NCBI GenBank assembly: GCA_013178375.1
Contig: JABLXQ010000008.1
Location: 116,774 to 180,773 of the forward strand
From: Gammaproteobacteria bacterium
GTDB lineage: Bacteria > Pseudomonadota > Gammaproteobacteria > Pseudomonadales > Ketobacteraceae
Direction: 5' to 3'
Length of the DNA stretch: 64,000 nt
Shown: positions 1 through 9,481 of the stretch, one piece after another
Numbering within the stretch: position 1 is the stretch's first letter
Layout: each line of letters opens with the position of its first letter
Program-made: the position numbers and the translations under genes
Notes under the pieces: generated by a model
Seen by the model: only the letters and a program-made list of their open reading frames with translations
The model's database searches: none
What the model was told of the DNA's origin: nothing

Positions 1-975
1 CGCGTCTGTCGCCACCGATTCCATGGTGACGCCGCTGGTAGGCCCAGTAGCATTGTTCAGCCGGGTTTCAACGGTCGATGCTTTGCTGTACGCGGCAGCG
101 GCTATGGTGCCGTCTTCACCGCTGGATGCCGTCAGGGATTCTACGGCCGCAGCCAGGGCCTCGATCGACAACCCTTCGCCGGTATCGTTGAGGCGCGAAA
201 TAGCCACATTCGCCGACGTCTGCGCGGCATTGGCCAGTCCGGTGACGGTGGAAATCTGACTGACGCGCGTGGCGGCCTCGCCGGTGATCGCTGCCACCCG
301 GTCCAGGATTTCCTGGGCCAGAGAATCCACCAGACCAGTGCCAGGAGCATCGATCAGGTCAATGCGATCCAGCAGCCCCTGATAATCCAGCGATCCTTCC
401 AGCAGCTCCAGCAGCTCATCAGGGTTCGGGCTGGACCTGCCAGACACGCCAGCGGTCGCGTTGTAAGGCCCTGGGTCGCCATAGGTACTGATATAACGAA
501 TCCAGTAGTAGTAAATCGGCGAGCTGGTACCAACGGGATCGGCCACCAGATTTCCGACAGCATCCTGCACCTTGACCGCTACGCCCAGATTATCGACTTC
601 TGCCCGCCAGACTTCAGTGTGCGACAGATAGGCATAACTGGTCACATCCCATGACAGGAAGATGTTCCCAAAGCCATCCATTACTGTCAGGCCGGTGGGC
701 GCGGGTGGCGTGCTGTAGGGCGGCAATGTGCCTGTACCACCGCCACCACCGCCGGGATCTGTTCCACCGTCAACGAGCCGGCCACGCGCGTCAAACTCAT
801 AACCCAGCGCTTCAAAATCACGCCAGGTTACCACCCGGTCCAGTTTGGTTTTGTCGCCCTTGACCCCTTCATACACCTGCAGAATCTCGGTGACACGCTG
901 GGCCCACTTCTCAAACTGGGCAGAGTCTTTCAGTTTTGGCGAAAAGCCAAGGCCGGGCTTTTTGGTAGCGGTCAT
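1..975 (-). CDS. Partial tail-tip or fibre protein, gpJ C-terminal-like
   Basis: Only the first 325 codons are present; the gene leaves the window on the left. Residues 1-65 are a charged leader, residues 70-82 a glycine-rich hinge, and residues about 90-180 a fibronectin type III-like segment. From about residue 185 the sequence becomes alanine, threonine and serine-rich with a helical periodicity like the DUF1983 region of lambda gpJ-type tail-tip proteins. The ATG at 975 overlaps the upstream TGA (TGATG), showing tight coupling. In such families this protein contributes to host recognition. The gpJ-like part suggests a mosaic origin, because the rest of the virion genes look podovirus-like. 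The C-terminal receptor-binding part cannot be judged. Confidence 0.7.
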   Translation of the reverse strand, partial: MTATKKPGLGFSPKLKDSAQFEKWAQRVTEILQVYEGVKGDKTKLDRVVTWRDFEALGYEFDARGRLVDGGTDPGGGGGGTGTLPPYSTPPAPTGLTVMDGFGNIFLSWDVTSYAYLSHTEVWRAEVDNLGVAVKVQDAVGNLVADPVGTSSPIYYYWIRYISTYGDPGPYNATAGVSGRSSPNPDELLELLEGSLDYQGLLDRIDLIDAPGTGLVDSLAQEILDRVAAITGEAATRVSQISTVTGLANAAQTSANVAISRLNDTGEGLSIEALAAAVESLTASSGEDGTIAAAAYSKASTVETRLNNATGPTSGVTMESVATDA

Positions 976-2609
976 CAGCCCCCCAACTCGCTGGGCTGAC
1001 TGGCCACCACAACCGATTCGATTTCAGATTGCGAAGTGATCTCCACCTGAAACCGGTTGCCCTTGACGAAAAACCGGATGGGTTTGGGAGAGGTCACAGG
1101 AATGGATGATCCCCACGTTCCGTCCACCCTGATTCGAATCGATGTGCTCGTGTAGGATGGCGCCACCACCTGCACAACACTGAACGATTCGGCCTTCGAC
1201 GTGAACTGCTCGCCGCTGGTCCAGGTCATTGTCATTGCCGAACCAGAATCAAACGGCTGAACCGCGTGGTCCTGCACCAGGAACAGCTTGTCCTGTAGGG
1301 GATCGGCAAAGGCGGCGGTGGCGTAGATACTCAGCTTCACCAGCCCGGCCGCACCGTCTGACGGCTTCAAAATCAGCGCGCCCTGCTCGGTACCGGTGTC
1401 GTAGAAAGCAAAATACCGATCGTCAAAAAATGCACCCCTGATCGACGCCGGGTTGTACTGCTGCCACTGGTCCGGCCGCAGGTAATTTTCCAGCAGGTTC
1501 TGCGCTCCGGCCGGGCCTATCATGAAAGCACCGTCCGGTGACCCGTAGATCACACCGTATCGTGTGGACACGATGGATTCAGCGCTCACGCAACCCTGAT
1601 TGATTTGCAGCTCATCGATGGCCATCGAGCGCGGATCTTGACCCACGGCCACGTATGGATTTTTCGTGGTGATCGCAACAATGGTGTCGCCAAAATTCCC
1701 ACCACCCACAATCGGGTGATTGGTCGGCAGCCGAATATCTGGGTCCCAAGCGTGCGGCAGGTAAATCTCGCTGAAACACACCTGATTTTTCGAGAACCCG
1801 TACATGAAGCCGGCAGGCATTACGCCCAAGCCGTGCAGGTCGCTGGGCGGCTCGTAATACTGGTAGGAGGAAATCGCAGCGCCAACCACATCGATGTTGT
1901 CCGTGAACGTGGTCACTGCAATGGCCACCGTGCCTACCAGGAAATATTCATCCCCTGCGCTGCTGCTGGCTCGCCGGTAAATCCGCTTGTGTGTCAGATC
2001 CCATTCACCGGCCACCGCGCCCGGCAGGCCGGTCAACTCCACCACCTGTCCTGGCAGCCAATCCACAGACAGCGACGGCAACGACGGTGGACCTTCTTCA
2101 CCTTTCAATGTGACATAGGTCACCACATAGGAACGGTTTTCAGTATCCGTCAGCGGATCAGCATCCACGTCAGGCGTGCCGGTCACCGCCACCAGCGGAC
2201 CATTTGCAGGAATAGGCACGCCAAGTGGTCGGGAGACAGTCGGATAGCCCGTCCCGCCACCGCTGGTGGCCAGGCCGGCATAGGTGTAACGCGGCCGGTC
2301 GGTACCGGTGAAATACGTGCGTTCTTCCGTGTCGCCCAGCACCGGGCTGCGAACAGCATGCACGCGCTGATTCCAGTGAAACCAAAACCCACTTGTGGGC
2401 TGGTTCGGCACAGCGCCAAAGCGATAGATAGTTTTGATCTCGCCGGCTTTGCTCAGCGTAGCAACCGACGCACCCAGGCCACGCCACGGCCGCAGCGTGC
2501 CGGAATCAAGACGGCAGTTTCTGGCTTCAACCGCCTGATTCTGTGCGAGGTTGATCGCGGCAATCTTTGGGATCATCCCAGCGAAGCCCCGAAACGTCAG
2601 CCGCGCCAT
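975..2609 (-). CDS. Phage virion protein of unknown fold, 544 aa
   Basis: A long open frame in the tail block, ending in a TGATG overlap with the next gene and starting 3 nt after the one before. The N terminus (MARLTFRGFAGMIPKI) and the repeated short beta-strand pattern with Gly, Pro and Tyr turns suggest an all-beta protein, possibly propeller-like. Residues about 170-225 resemble a fibronectin-like insert. There is no signal peptide or membrane segment. Its position between adaptor and fibre genes suggests a tail or tail-associated structural part. I do not recognise a named family, so the role is inferred from context only. Confidence 0.65.
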   Translation of the reverse strand: MARLTFRGFAGMIPKIAAINLAQNQAVEARNCRLDSGTLRPWRGLGASVATLSKAGEIKTIYRFGAVPNQPTSGFWFHWNQRVHAVRSPVLGDTEERTYFTGTDRPRYTYAGLATSGGGTGYPTVSRPLGVPIPANGPLVAVTGTPDVDADPLTDTENRSYVVTYVTLKGEEGPPSLPSLSVDWLPGQVVELTGLPGAVAGEWDLTHKRIYRRASSSAGDEYFLVGTVAIAVTTFTDNIDVVGAAISSYQYYEPPSDLHGLGVMPAGFMYGFSKNQVCFSEIYLPHAWDPDIRLPTNHPIVGGGNFGDTIVAITTKNPYVAVGQDPRSMAIDELQINQGCVSAESIVSTRYGVIYGSPDGAFMIGPAGAQNLLENYLRPDQWQQYNPASIRGAFFDDRYFAFYDTGTEQGALILKPSDGAAGLVKLSIYATAAFADPLQDKLFLVQDHAVQPFDSGSAMTMTWTSGEQFTSKAESFSVVQVVAPSYTSTSIRIRVDGTWGSSIPVTSPKPIRFFVKGNRFQVEITSQSEIESVVVASQPSELGG

Positions 2610-2611
2610 GC

Positions 2612-3850
2612 TCAGGAGTCCTCAACAGTCATGGACACAAAGAACCAAGCCTTGTGCGTCCGCCCGCCCACCGTGGTGATCATCGCGGTAACTTTGTAAT
2701 TCAAGCCGGCTGTGCCGTTGCTCAACCACACCACGCATTGACCCGCGTTAAACCCACCTGCTTGATAGTCGAGGCCAGGCGTAGTGCTCCACTCAACGCT
2801 TGCCAGCGTGTCCAGCTCCAACCAGCGGCGCAGGTCAACCAGGTAGTCATAGCGCTCCGCTGAATCCTGCTCAAATGTCGGCGCGGCCTGTCGATCCAAA
2901 CGGCCCACGGTCAATGTGCGACGCGCTGGCGTAGTGAACTCAATTACTGAAGCACCGCTTTCAACCGACGCCGCCACCACAGTCACGGTGATCGTCTGGT
3001 TGGTTGTCAGCTGGCCATCGTTTGCAGTGACGAACGCCTGATACGGTCCTGGTTGGATATCGATTCCCGGGGCCGCAGCCACCTGATCACCCGTGCGAGT
3101 GATCCAGCTATTGCTGCTCGAAAACGACCAGCTGATCGTGTCTCCATTGGCATCATTGGCCGTCAGCGTGCGCTGCACGACTTGACCCTGGATAACGGTC
3201 ATGGTCGGGCTGCTGGTGATAACCGGCGCCTGATTGGCCACCGACGCCACATTGATCGTCAGGGTGTGGTCGGTGCTTCCACCGCCGTTCGCCGCAGTTG
3301 CACGGATCTGGCAGGTATGCACGCCGCCGGCGAGCGTGCCGCTGATCGTACCGGTGTACACCACCCCGTTGCCGGTTGTTGACGGCTGCGCAGCGGGTGT
3401 GAAAACCAAACCGCTCGGCATCTGGATTGCGGAAAGCGTGAGCGTGGCGCCTTCCGGATCTTGCGCTTCGATCACGATGGGCGTGATTGCCCCGGCGCTG
3501 ACATTCAGGGTTGTCGCGCCGAAGAACACGGGTCGCGCATCGACAACCACAGTGACAACTTGATCCGTGCTCACGCCGCCATAAGTCGCTCGCAGCGTGA
3601 ACGTGCGGTTGCCGCCGGCCATGCCTCGGAAATCGAATGTCACCACACCGGTGCCGGCATTGAGCGACACGCCCAGCACCGGCGCCACCAGACTCAGGAC
3701 GGAACCGGCCGTAACCTGCACCTGGTGCGTGGTGGCGGCCCAGTTGTTGGCGTTGAGCAAATTGGAGCTGGAGAACACCGGGGCGCTGTCAAACATAGCG
3801 CCCGAGTAAAGAACTCCACCAACCAGCATCGGTCCTGTGACCAGTGGCAT
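2612..3850 (-). CDS. Ig/cadherin-like repeat virion protein, 412 aa
   Basis: The protein is mostly tandem beta-sandwich repeats. At least three units are visible from about residue 45 to 300, with recurrent ends such as TDQVVTVVV, DHTLTINV and NQTITVTVV, and the APVITSSP opener typical of putative Ig or cadherin-like modules. The C-terminal 110 residues differ and end in SMTVEDS. Such repeats act as spacers or glycan-binding arms on phage decorations. It lies 2 nt from the next gene and 3 nt from the previous one, in a block of similar proteins. No catalytic motif is seen. Appendage or decoration protein is the best inference. Confidence 0.65.
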   Translation of the reverse strand: MPLVTGPMLVGGVLYSGAMFDSAPVFSSSNLLNANNWAATTHQVQVTAGSVLSLVAPVLGVSLNAGTGVVTFDFRGMAGGNRTFTLRATYGGVSTDQVVTVVVDARPVFFGATTLNVSAGAITPIVIEAQDPEGATLTLSAIQMPSGLVFTPAAQPSTTGNGVVYTGTISGTLAGGVHTCQIRATAANGGGSTDHTLTINVASVANQAPVITSSPTMTVIQGQVVQRTLTANDANGDTISWSFSSSNSWITRTGDQVAAAPGIDIQPGPYQAFVTANDGQLTTNQTITVTVVAASVESGASVIEFTTPARRTLTVGRLDRQAAPTFEQDSAERYDYLVDLRRWLELDTLASVEWSTTPGLDYQAGGFNAGQCVVWLSNGTAGLNYKVTAMITTVGGRTHKAWFFVSMTVEDS

Positions 3851-3853
3851 CGG

Positions 3854-6205
3854 TTATGCCTCCACTTGAAGGCGGACTTCAACCGCCGTGCCATCGCTTT
3901 CCGGAAATCCAACACGCACCCAGGTACCGATTACACCCAGCAGGTTATTCACCAGCGGTGTGGTTCCGCTCGATGCCAGGTTGATTGTTGTTGCCGGAAT
4001 CAGCACCTGCGCGCGGTTGTCGCTCACCACGTAGCACGCCACGTTTTGCTCCCCCCCACGCAGCAGGTTAGTGACTCGACTGCGCAGTTCGGGCAGCAGC
4101 ACTCGGTTCGCGACCGCAATAACACTCAGCGAAACAGCGGTACCGGTAACCGTCCCACCTTCTGGCCCCGTGGCCACATAATCGATGCTGTACGTGCCGA
4201 CTGCGGGCGGGGTGTAGACAAACGGAATCGCGTTTGCACCCGGATGGTTGACGCCATTAACGCGCCATTGGATCGCGGCCATGCCGGTGAGGCCCGCCGT
4301 GAAGTTCGCAGGCGCTCCAACCGTGACTGACGCAGGGCCACTGATCGGGGACGTGATCGCCGGTGCATTCGCGGCGCGAGTGGTGACGCTCAGCGGCGCG
4401 ACTGCTGTGACGCCGTTCATCGAAACGTTGCCGGTGCGGACCTCGCCGAAGGCGCCGGCGATTATTTCACAGTAAATTGTTTGGCCCAGTTGCCGAGTGA
4501 TCGATGGACCGTAGCCGCTGCCGTCAGTAGTGGATACCTGCAGGAACCCGGCTGCTACAACCGGAATGTCGGTCGCAGGCGTAACCCCGGCCAGCACATA
4601 ACTAAAACGCACAGCCTGGCCCGGGTTTGCCCCTGTGACGTTAGCTGGAAACGTGGGAACGGTCGGCAAAATATCTGCGCCGGCCGAGTAGGGATAAAAG
4701 GCGAATGCAGAGTGCGCACCGTCCGCCTGATCCACGATGGCCCACTCAACCAACCCGTTGAACCCGGCGTTGAATGTGAGGCGCCCAAGATCATCCATGG
4801 AAACCGCGCCGCCCTGCGTGTTAATGACTTCCTCGTCGCCCGGCACGGCATTGCCGTTTGAATCCAGCGTTTGCGGCGGATTCTCAACGAATCCAGCACC
4901 CAGCCGCCGCACGCTGTAACCCGTCGCGGGAATCATTGATGTGGTGCCGGATGCGGCGCCGGTGACCAGTGGAATATTTGTATTGTATCGTGTGGCTGGC
5001 CAATTTGCGGATGTGCGCGCCACGCGGGTGGTTGTTGCGTTGATGCTGGTGTGTGCGCCCTGCGCTACACCGTTCAGCGTGACGGCAGACAGCGAGCCTG
5101 GCGCTGTGTCCCAGGTGATATCGAAGCTGGTCTGGTCGTAGCGTATCGGTGTTCCGCCGTTGACCGACAGGATCACGTTCGACACTGCCGGCAGCGTCAC
5201 ATCTTCGTAATCGTATAGCGTGGTGGTGCCGTCAGTAACGCGCACATGAACGCGGATTGATGCGCCTGGCGTGAGTGCCGGAATGGTGGTTTGGAATGGA
5301 GTGAACGCAGTGGACGAGCCGCCAATGGTGGACGCGTCGAATGTTGGTTCAGATGGCTGCGCACTGGCTGCTGCACCCACCACGTAATCGACGGTTGCGT
5401 TTACCGATGTGGTGACGTTCGCACGCAGGCTGGTTGCCACTACCTGATCGAGTGTGAGCGGTGCAGTCAGCGTCAGCACAGGGGTTAGATTCGGCGCGGC
5501 ATCGTCAGTCGTGTCGAGCGCCGTGAATGCTGTTGTCAGTTCGGCATCGGTCAGCGCGGCGGTGTGCCACCCAACGCACTTGATCGCGCCGGTGGCGTTG
5601 ACACTCTGATTGGCCCGGTTACCGATGACGATATCCGATGTGTCCACCAACCCCGTCAGTGCAGTGTTTTGGGGGAACGTGATGGCTCCGTAACCACCAT
5701 CCGGGGTGATCGCTGCCAGTGATCCGTTCCAGCCGCGAATTTTCACCCGATCCGCAATATCCACAGCAGTGGAGTTAATTACAACTGCTGTGTAATCCGT
5801 GCTGTTGTAAAACGGGAAGGCACATTCTTGAAATCTGAACATGTGCAGCCCGATGGCGCTTAATTCATATTCCATTGCTCGTGGGGCGGTTTGGGCGCCA
5901 AGCCGGAAAACGGTGGACCAGTCGTCACTGGTCAACGCAGACCGCTTGAAAATAAATGTGCCCTGAGTGACCCCGTTTAGCTCCGCCGCCAGGGTTGAAC
6001 CCAGCGTAGCGCCTGCTCGTGCCGCTGTAGTCAGCGGGGCGGCGGCCCAGTTCAGGCCGCGCCCCTGCCCGTTCGACATGAACACCATGTTGGTGGCGTC
6101 TTTGACCAGCGTCAGGTGTTTGCCAGCAGTGCCCAAATCTTGGGTTGTATCCGGGACTATGGCTGAATCAGCTTCGTTGAGTGGGTAAAAAAGTTTCCAC
6201 GGCAT
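3854..6205 (-). CDS. LamG-like and Ig-repeat appendage protein, 783 aa
   Basis: Residues about 1-225 look like a concanavalin/LamG jelly roll: an opening FYPLNE, a GTFIFKRS strand, and a closing KCVGWHTAALTDAEL that matches the helix-bearing end of such domains. The remaining 550 residues are Ig-like and fibronectin-like modules, including two near residues 540-720 with VTVGAPANFTAGLTG-type openers. LamG domains bind carbohydrate, so host-surface binding is plausible. It is the largest of the appendage genes and is flanked by gaps of 3 and 10 nt. No protease or lyase motif was found. Virion location is inferred from the operon. Confidence 0.65.
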   Translation of the reverse strand: MPWKLFYPLNEADSAIVPDTTQDLGTAGKHLTLVKDATNMVFMSNGQGRGLNWAAAPLTTAARAGATLGSTLAAELNGVTQGTFIFKRSALTSDDWSTVFRLGAQTAPRAMEYELSAIGLHMFRFQECAFPFYNSTDYTAVVINSTAVDIADRVKIRGWNGSLAAITPDGGYGAITFPQNTALTGLVDTSDIVIGNRANQSVNATGAIKCVGWHTAALTDAELTTAFTALDTTDDAAPNLTPVLTLTAPLTLDQVVATSLRANVTTSVNATVDYVVGAAASAQPSEPTFDASTIGGSSTAFTPFQTTIPALTPGASIRVHVRVTDGTTTLYDYEDVTLPAVSNVILSVNGGTPIRYDQTSFDITWDTAPGSLSAVTLNGVAQGAHTSINATTTRVARTSANWPATRYNTNIPLVTGAASGTTSMIPATGYSVRRLGAGFVENPPQTLDSNGNAVPGDEEVINTQGGAVSMDDLGRLTFNAGFNGLVEWAIVDQADGAHSAFAFYPYSAGADILPTVPTFPANVTGANPGQAVRFSYVLAGVTPATDIPVVAAGFLQVSTTDGSGYGPSITRQLGQTIYCEIIAGAFGEVRTGNVSMNGVTAVAPLSVTTRAANAPAITSPISGPASVTVGAPANFTAGLTGMAAIQWRVNGVNHPGANAIPFVYTPPAVGTYSIDYVATGPEGGTVTGTAVSLSVIAVANRVLLPELRSRVTNLLRGGEQNVACYVVSDNRAQVLIPATTINLASSGTTPLVNNLLGVIGTWVRVGFPESDGTAVEVRLQVEA

Positions 6206-6215
6206 TATTTAATCC

Positions 6216-7481
6216 TCAAACCAGCTGATATGCGGCAAATGATGGGGCGGCCGAGTAAGCAAAGCGTGACGCGGCGCCCAGCCAGATCGACGCCACCATT
6301 TCGTTCGTGTCGTAGTCGTAATAGGCACCCGTCATCAGGTGCTGCCAATTTGAAACGCCCGATTGCGGGAAAAAATTGTGTTCATACGGGCGAACCATGT
6401 GCGGCGGGTTTGCGATGGGGTCAGCAAACACGGCGGCCAAAGCGGTTTTGCTAAACAGCCAGTAGTAATCCGAATATGCCTGGTGCTTTGACGCTGCGTA
6501 ACCGTTCGACGTAACACCAATATCATTCGTTTTTTTGTAATCAATGGTGCCGCCAACAAAGCGAGGGTCCCAATTGTGTCCAACAAACATGATCGTATCG
6601 GTGTTTGGAATACAGAATCCGCCGGCCACACGCGTCAGGTGATTCCAGATTTGCGCGGTGTTCATTTCCGTTTCTGTGCCGCACAGTGGGTTAGCCAATG
6701 GAAAATCCATAACCACTGTACCGTTGATCAGCGCAGGCGATTCGCCGGCCTCGGGCATCGTGAACGCCAGCAGAGATGGGCCGTTCGATGCCCGCCCCAC
6801 AATAGCCATTCCAATTCCGTTGTGCGCGAAATGCGTGGCACCGCCAAACAGTGAGCGCCACGACGCAGGGATCTTGATCATCTGCCCAGAAAAATGCGCA
6901 CCGCCGGTCATGTCGGTGTTGAATTTCACGCTACTGGCTATGTTGGAACCATTACGATACAGCCCGAAATTTTTACCTGTATTTCCGGCATAGTACGAAT
7001 AGGCGCCTATCACTATTTGACCCGTACCCACTCGCGAAGGATCGAGCGGATGCGTAACACGATCGAACTCCATACCGGAAATTGCAGCATCACCGGGGAA
7101 GCCTGCAGCGTCTGTTTTAATATCACGGAACGGTTGGACAATGGCGCCAATGTTAAACGCATTAACATTCGACCCTGCGACTAATGCGGGACGGGTCGCC
7201 TCTGCGAAATGGGGCTGGCCCCCAGTACCTAAATTCTGCCCGGTAATCAATATTCGACCAGCGGCCGAACCTTGAGCGATGCGGTGAGCGTCCTGTGTGT
7301 AAGTTAAACTTGATGTGCCGGCTGGATTTGCATCCACCACAAAACCGCCTTTATAGATTGGCGGTGTGGCCTGCAGTGAATACAAACCACCGGCCACAGC
7401 CGGAAATGAACGCGAAACACCACCACCGTGGTCATACGTCGGCAACGGTGAGACTGGAGCAGCGACGGGGTTTTTAGCCAT
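6216..7481 (-). CDS. Appendage protein with shared N-terminal tag, 421 aa
   Basis: The chosen ATG (7481) lies inside the 3' end of the upstream gene (8-nt overlap). It gives the N terminus MAKNPVAAPVSPLPTY, almost identical to that of the neighbouring beta-helix protein. A longer frame to 7571 exists but overlaps that gene by about 100 nt. The rest is beta-rich with many Gly, Asn and aromatic residues and no recognised catalytic motif. The shared tag suggests docking to the same virion site. It could be a second host-binding fibre or spike. Function unknown. Confidence 0.65.
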   Translation of the reverse strand: MAKNPVAAPVSPLPTYDHGGGVSRSFPAVAGGLYSLQATPPIYKGGFVVDANPAGTSSLTYTQDAHRIAQGSAAGRILITGQNLGTGGQPHFAEATRPALVAGSNVNAFNIGAIVQPFRDIKTDAAGFPGDAAISGMEFDRVTHPLDPSRVGTGQIVIGAYSYYAGNTGKNFGLYRNGSNIASSVKFNTDMTGGAHFSGQMIKIPASWRSLFGGATHFAHNGIGMAIVGRASNGPSLLAFTMPEAGESPALINGTVVMDFPLANPLCGTETEMNTAQIWNHLTRVAGGFCIPNTDTIMFVGHNWDPRFVGGTIDYKKTNDIGVTSNGYAASKHQAYSDYYWLFSKTALAAVFADPIANPPHMVRPYEHNFFPQSGVSNWQHLMTGAYYDYDTNEMVASIWLGAASRFAYSAAPSFAAYQLV

Positions 7482-8763
7482 AAATGTCGGCTCCGATTTT
7501 GGTAGATGCGCCGCGCGCGGTGCCGTCGAAATCTTCCAGACAATCCGCCAGACGCGTAGCCACACCAACATTGCCGTTGCCGGTACTGTTCAAGTGCAGA
7601 TCACCTACAGCTGGATTGGCGAACCAGGACGGCGACGCATTCTGCACATTGTTCGCGCCGGTGAATGACGCCTCTTCCCGCATGCGGATGGTGTCGTCGG
7701 ATAGGTTGTTGTTAATTTCCAGCCCAGTCGACCAGCGGCCCTGGATGGCGTCAGCAATTTGCCCATAGGTTAGCACGGTGTTGTGCAGGATCTTCGTTCC
7801 GGGCGAGTTCCACGCGAGGATCACGCCGTCCGAATCGTCGATCTGCGCTTGCCCGATACGGCCGGGCATGATCACGCTCATGTTGTTGCGGATGATGCCC
7901 CCCGCGTTGTCGTGGATGCCGTCGGGCATCGATGCGCTCCGGTTCCACAGGCCAAACGCGACCATCCGGCCGCAATTGATGCCGATGCAACGCTGCACAA
8001 GGTTATTGCTGGATTTGTTCCAAAAATAAATTGCCGGGCTCCACCAATGCTGTTGTGCAGCCGGTTCCAGTGCCAGTGCAGCCGCAATCTCTGCAGCAGT
8101 CGGCGCCATTTCTTTCAGTGTGCAGTCTTCAACAATCCAGCCAGCGCCGTTGTGCACGTCGATGGCGCCGGCGTAGAAAAATCCGATTTTTGTGGTGCCG
8201 TCGATGTCGAAGTGGTTCGTTACCGGCCTGCCGTCTGTGTACTCGAACAGGCAGCGACGCACGCGGCCGTCGTTGATCGCCTCGGGGAAAGCGGACGCCT
8301 TGATAAACTGCTGGCCGATGTCCCGGAAATACACGTCGTCAAACTCCGGCGCGGTTGCGCCGGCGCCGAACGTGACGCCGTGGAAATAGAAATCCATTAT
8401 GGTTAGATTCTGGATTTTCAGGCCCGGTAGCTGCGCATAAAATCCGTGCCAAACATCACCGTAACTTTCGTTGTCCATACCGCGGCCGCGAATCCTGATG
8501 TCATCCGGGGTAGCATCAGCGTGACCACGGATGGTGACATTAGATGCGGGAACACCAGCAGTTCTGGTAAGTCGGTAATCGCCGGGCCAGACAATTTCAA
8601 TGATATCGTTATCTTGCAGGGTGCCTAACGCTAACGCCGCTTCCAATCCCGCGACAGTTCCTACCTCGATAATTCGCGGCGGTGGATACGACTGCCAGCC
8701 TGCGGGGATCAGCGGGTAGGTTTGGAGCGGCGAACCAGGTGCGGCAACAGGGTTCTTAGCCAT
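7474..8763 (-). CDS. Right-handed beta-helix tailspike-like protein, 429 aa
   Basis: The N-terminal tag MAKNPVAAPGSPLQTY is followed by a parallel beta-helix core. Rungs are seen as repeated short strands, for example NVTIRGH, GLKIQNLTI, RVRRCLFEY, WIVEDCTLKE, LVQRCIGI, GIIRNNMSV and LEINNNLS, with the Asn ladders typical of pectate lyase-fold proteins. Such folds occur in phage spikes that cleave or bind capsule or O-antigen. Asp and His residues are abundant on the rungs, but I cannot assign an active site. The start overlaps the upstream stop as TAATG. Depolymerase activity is possible, not shown. Confidence 0.75.
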   Translation of the reverse strand: MAKNPVAAPGSPLQTYPLIPAGWQSYPPPRIIEVGTVAGLEAALALGTLQDNDIIEIVWPGDYRLTRTAGVPASNVTIRGHADATPDDIRIRGRGMDNESYGDVWHGFYAQLPGLKIQNLTIMDFYFHGVTFGAGATAPEFDDVYFRDIGQQFIKASAFPEAINDGRVRRCLFEYTDGRPVTNHFDIDGTTKIGFFYAGAIDVHNGAGWIVEDCTLKEMAPTAAEIAAALALEPAAQQHWWSPAIYFWNKSSNNLVQRCIGINCGRMVAFGLWNRSASMPDGIHDNAGGIIRNNMSVIMPGRIGQAQIDDSDGVILAWNSPGTKILHNTVLTYGQIADAIQGRWSTGLEINNNLSDDTIRMREEASFTGANNVQNASPSWFANPAVGDLHLNSTGNGNVGVATRLADCLEDFDGTARGASTKIGADIYG

Positions 8764-9425
8764 TACCGCACCACCACCGAAAAAACCGCCGACCGCGCCG
8801 ATTCCAGGCCCTGCGTGTCGATGGTGGTCAGCACGAAATAGTGGGTACCCGGGAGCAAACCTGTGACCGTATAGCTTGTGGCTGAGCCTAGAATCCGCTC
8901 GCCTTTTTTCACCAACGTGGTCGCGCTGGTGGCAGAGTGATACAGGTCGTAACCGGCAATCTGGTCCGGGGGCAGCAGGGCGTTGTTCGCCCGGGTTGTC
9001 GGTTTATCCCAGGTCAATTTTGCCGCGCCAGAACAGGCACAGCTGCAGGCGCTCGCCACCGGAGGAACGGGCTCAGCGGCACCAATGGAAACGGTGAACT
9101 CGCTGCACCGCGCCTTTACCCCAGAGCTATCGTTGACGACGCAGTAATACGTGCCAACAGTGGCGGCGGATACGGTAATCGTCAGCGTATCGGTCCTATT
9201 GCTCAGCATGATTCCGTTTCGGTACCAGTAGTACCGGATGGTGCGGTTGCTGGTAGCGCGGACAGTGAAAACGGCGGTCTGGCCTTCAGCGGCAACGATT
9301 GATTGCGGCTGTGACTGGATGACAACCGCAGCCTGCACTGGCGAAACAAGCACGATGCACAACAGCGCGGCCACAATCAGCAGCACGCTAAAAACAGGAT
9401 TGATCTTGAAAGCGGCTTTCAGCAT
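8763..9425 (-). CDS. Secreted Ig plus fibronectin type III protein, 220 aa
   Basis: The ATG at 9425 has GAGG 8 nt upstream and follows a hairpin. An upstream ATG at 9464 lies inside that hairpin and is less likely. Residues 1-32 form a signal peptide: a KAAFK start, a long hydrophobic core and the cleavage-like end SPVQA. Residues about 35-115 are a classic Ig fold with a WYRNG strand and the GTYYCVVND end. A Cys-rich hinge (CSCACSG) leads to a fibronectin type III domain (about 130-220). Export to the periplasm is expected if the peptide works, which is unusual inside a structural block. It may be a lysogenic adhesin or exclusion factor, or a virion part with a hydrophobic anchor. Confidence 0.65.
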   Translation of the reverse strand: MLKAAFKINPVFSVLLIVAALLCIVLVSPVQAAVVIQSQPQSIVAAEGQTAVFTVRATSNRTIRYYWYRNGIMLSNRTDTLTITVSAATVGTYYCVVNDSSGVKARCSEFTVSIGAAEPVPPVASACSCACSGAAKLTWDKPTTRANNALLPPDQIAGYDLYHSATSATTLVKKGERILGSATSYTVTGLLPGTHYFVLTTIDTQGLESARSAVFSVVVR

Positions 9426-9451
9426 TTTGATGGCCTCGCTATATCGAATGG

Positions 9452-9474
9452 AAAAATGGCCCATCCATGGGCCA
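9452..9474 (-). terminator. Rho-independent terminator-like hairpin after the 100-aa gene
   Basis: An 8-bp perfect stem, TGGCCCAT with ATGGGCCA and a 2-nt loop, is followed on the minus strand by TTTTT. It separates the 100-aa gene from the Ig/FN3 gene and could reduce or uncouple expression of the appendage block. Confidence 0.5.
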
Positions 9475-9481
9475 AACTTGC

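Noticed and set aside
1605..2699. 364-codon plus-strand frame over the 544-aa virion gene
   Set aside because: Wrong strand for the block, no start signal, shadow composition.
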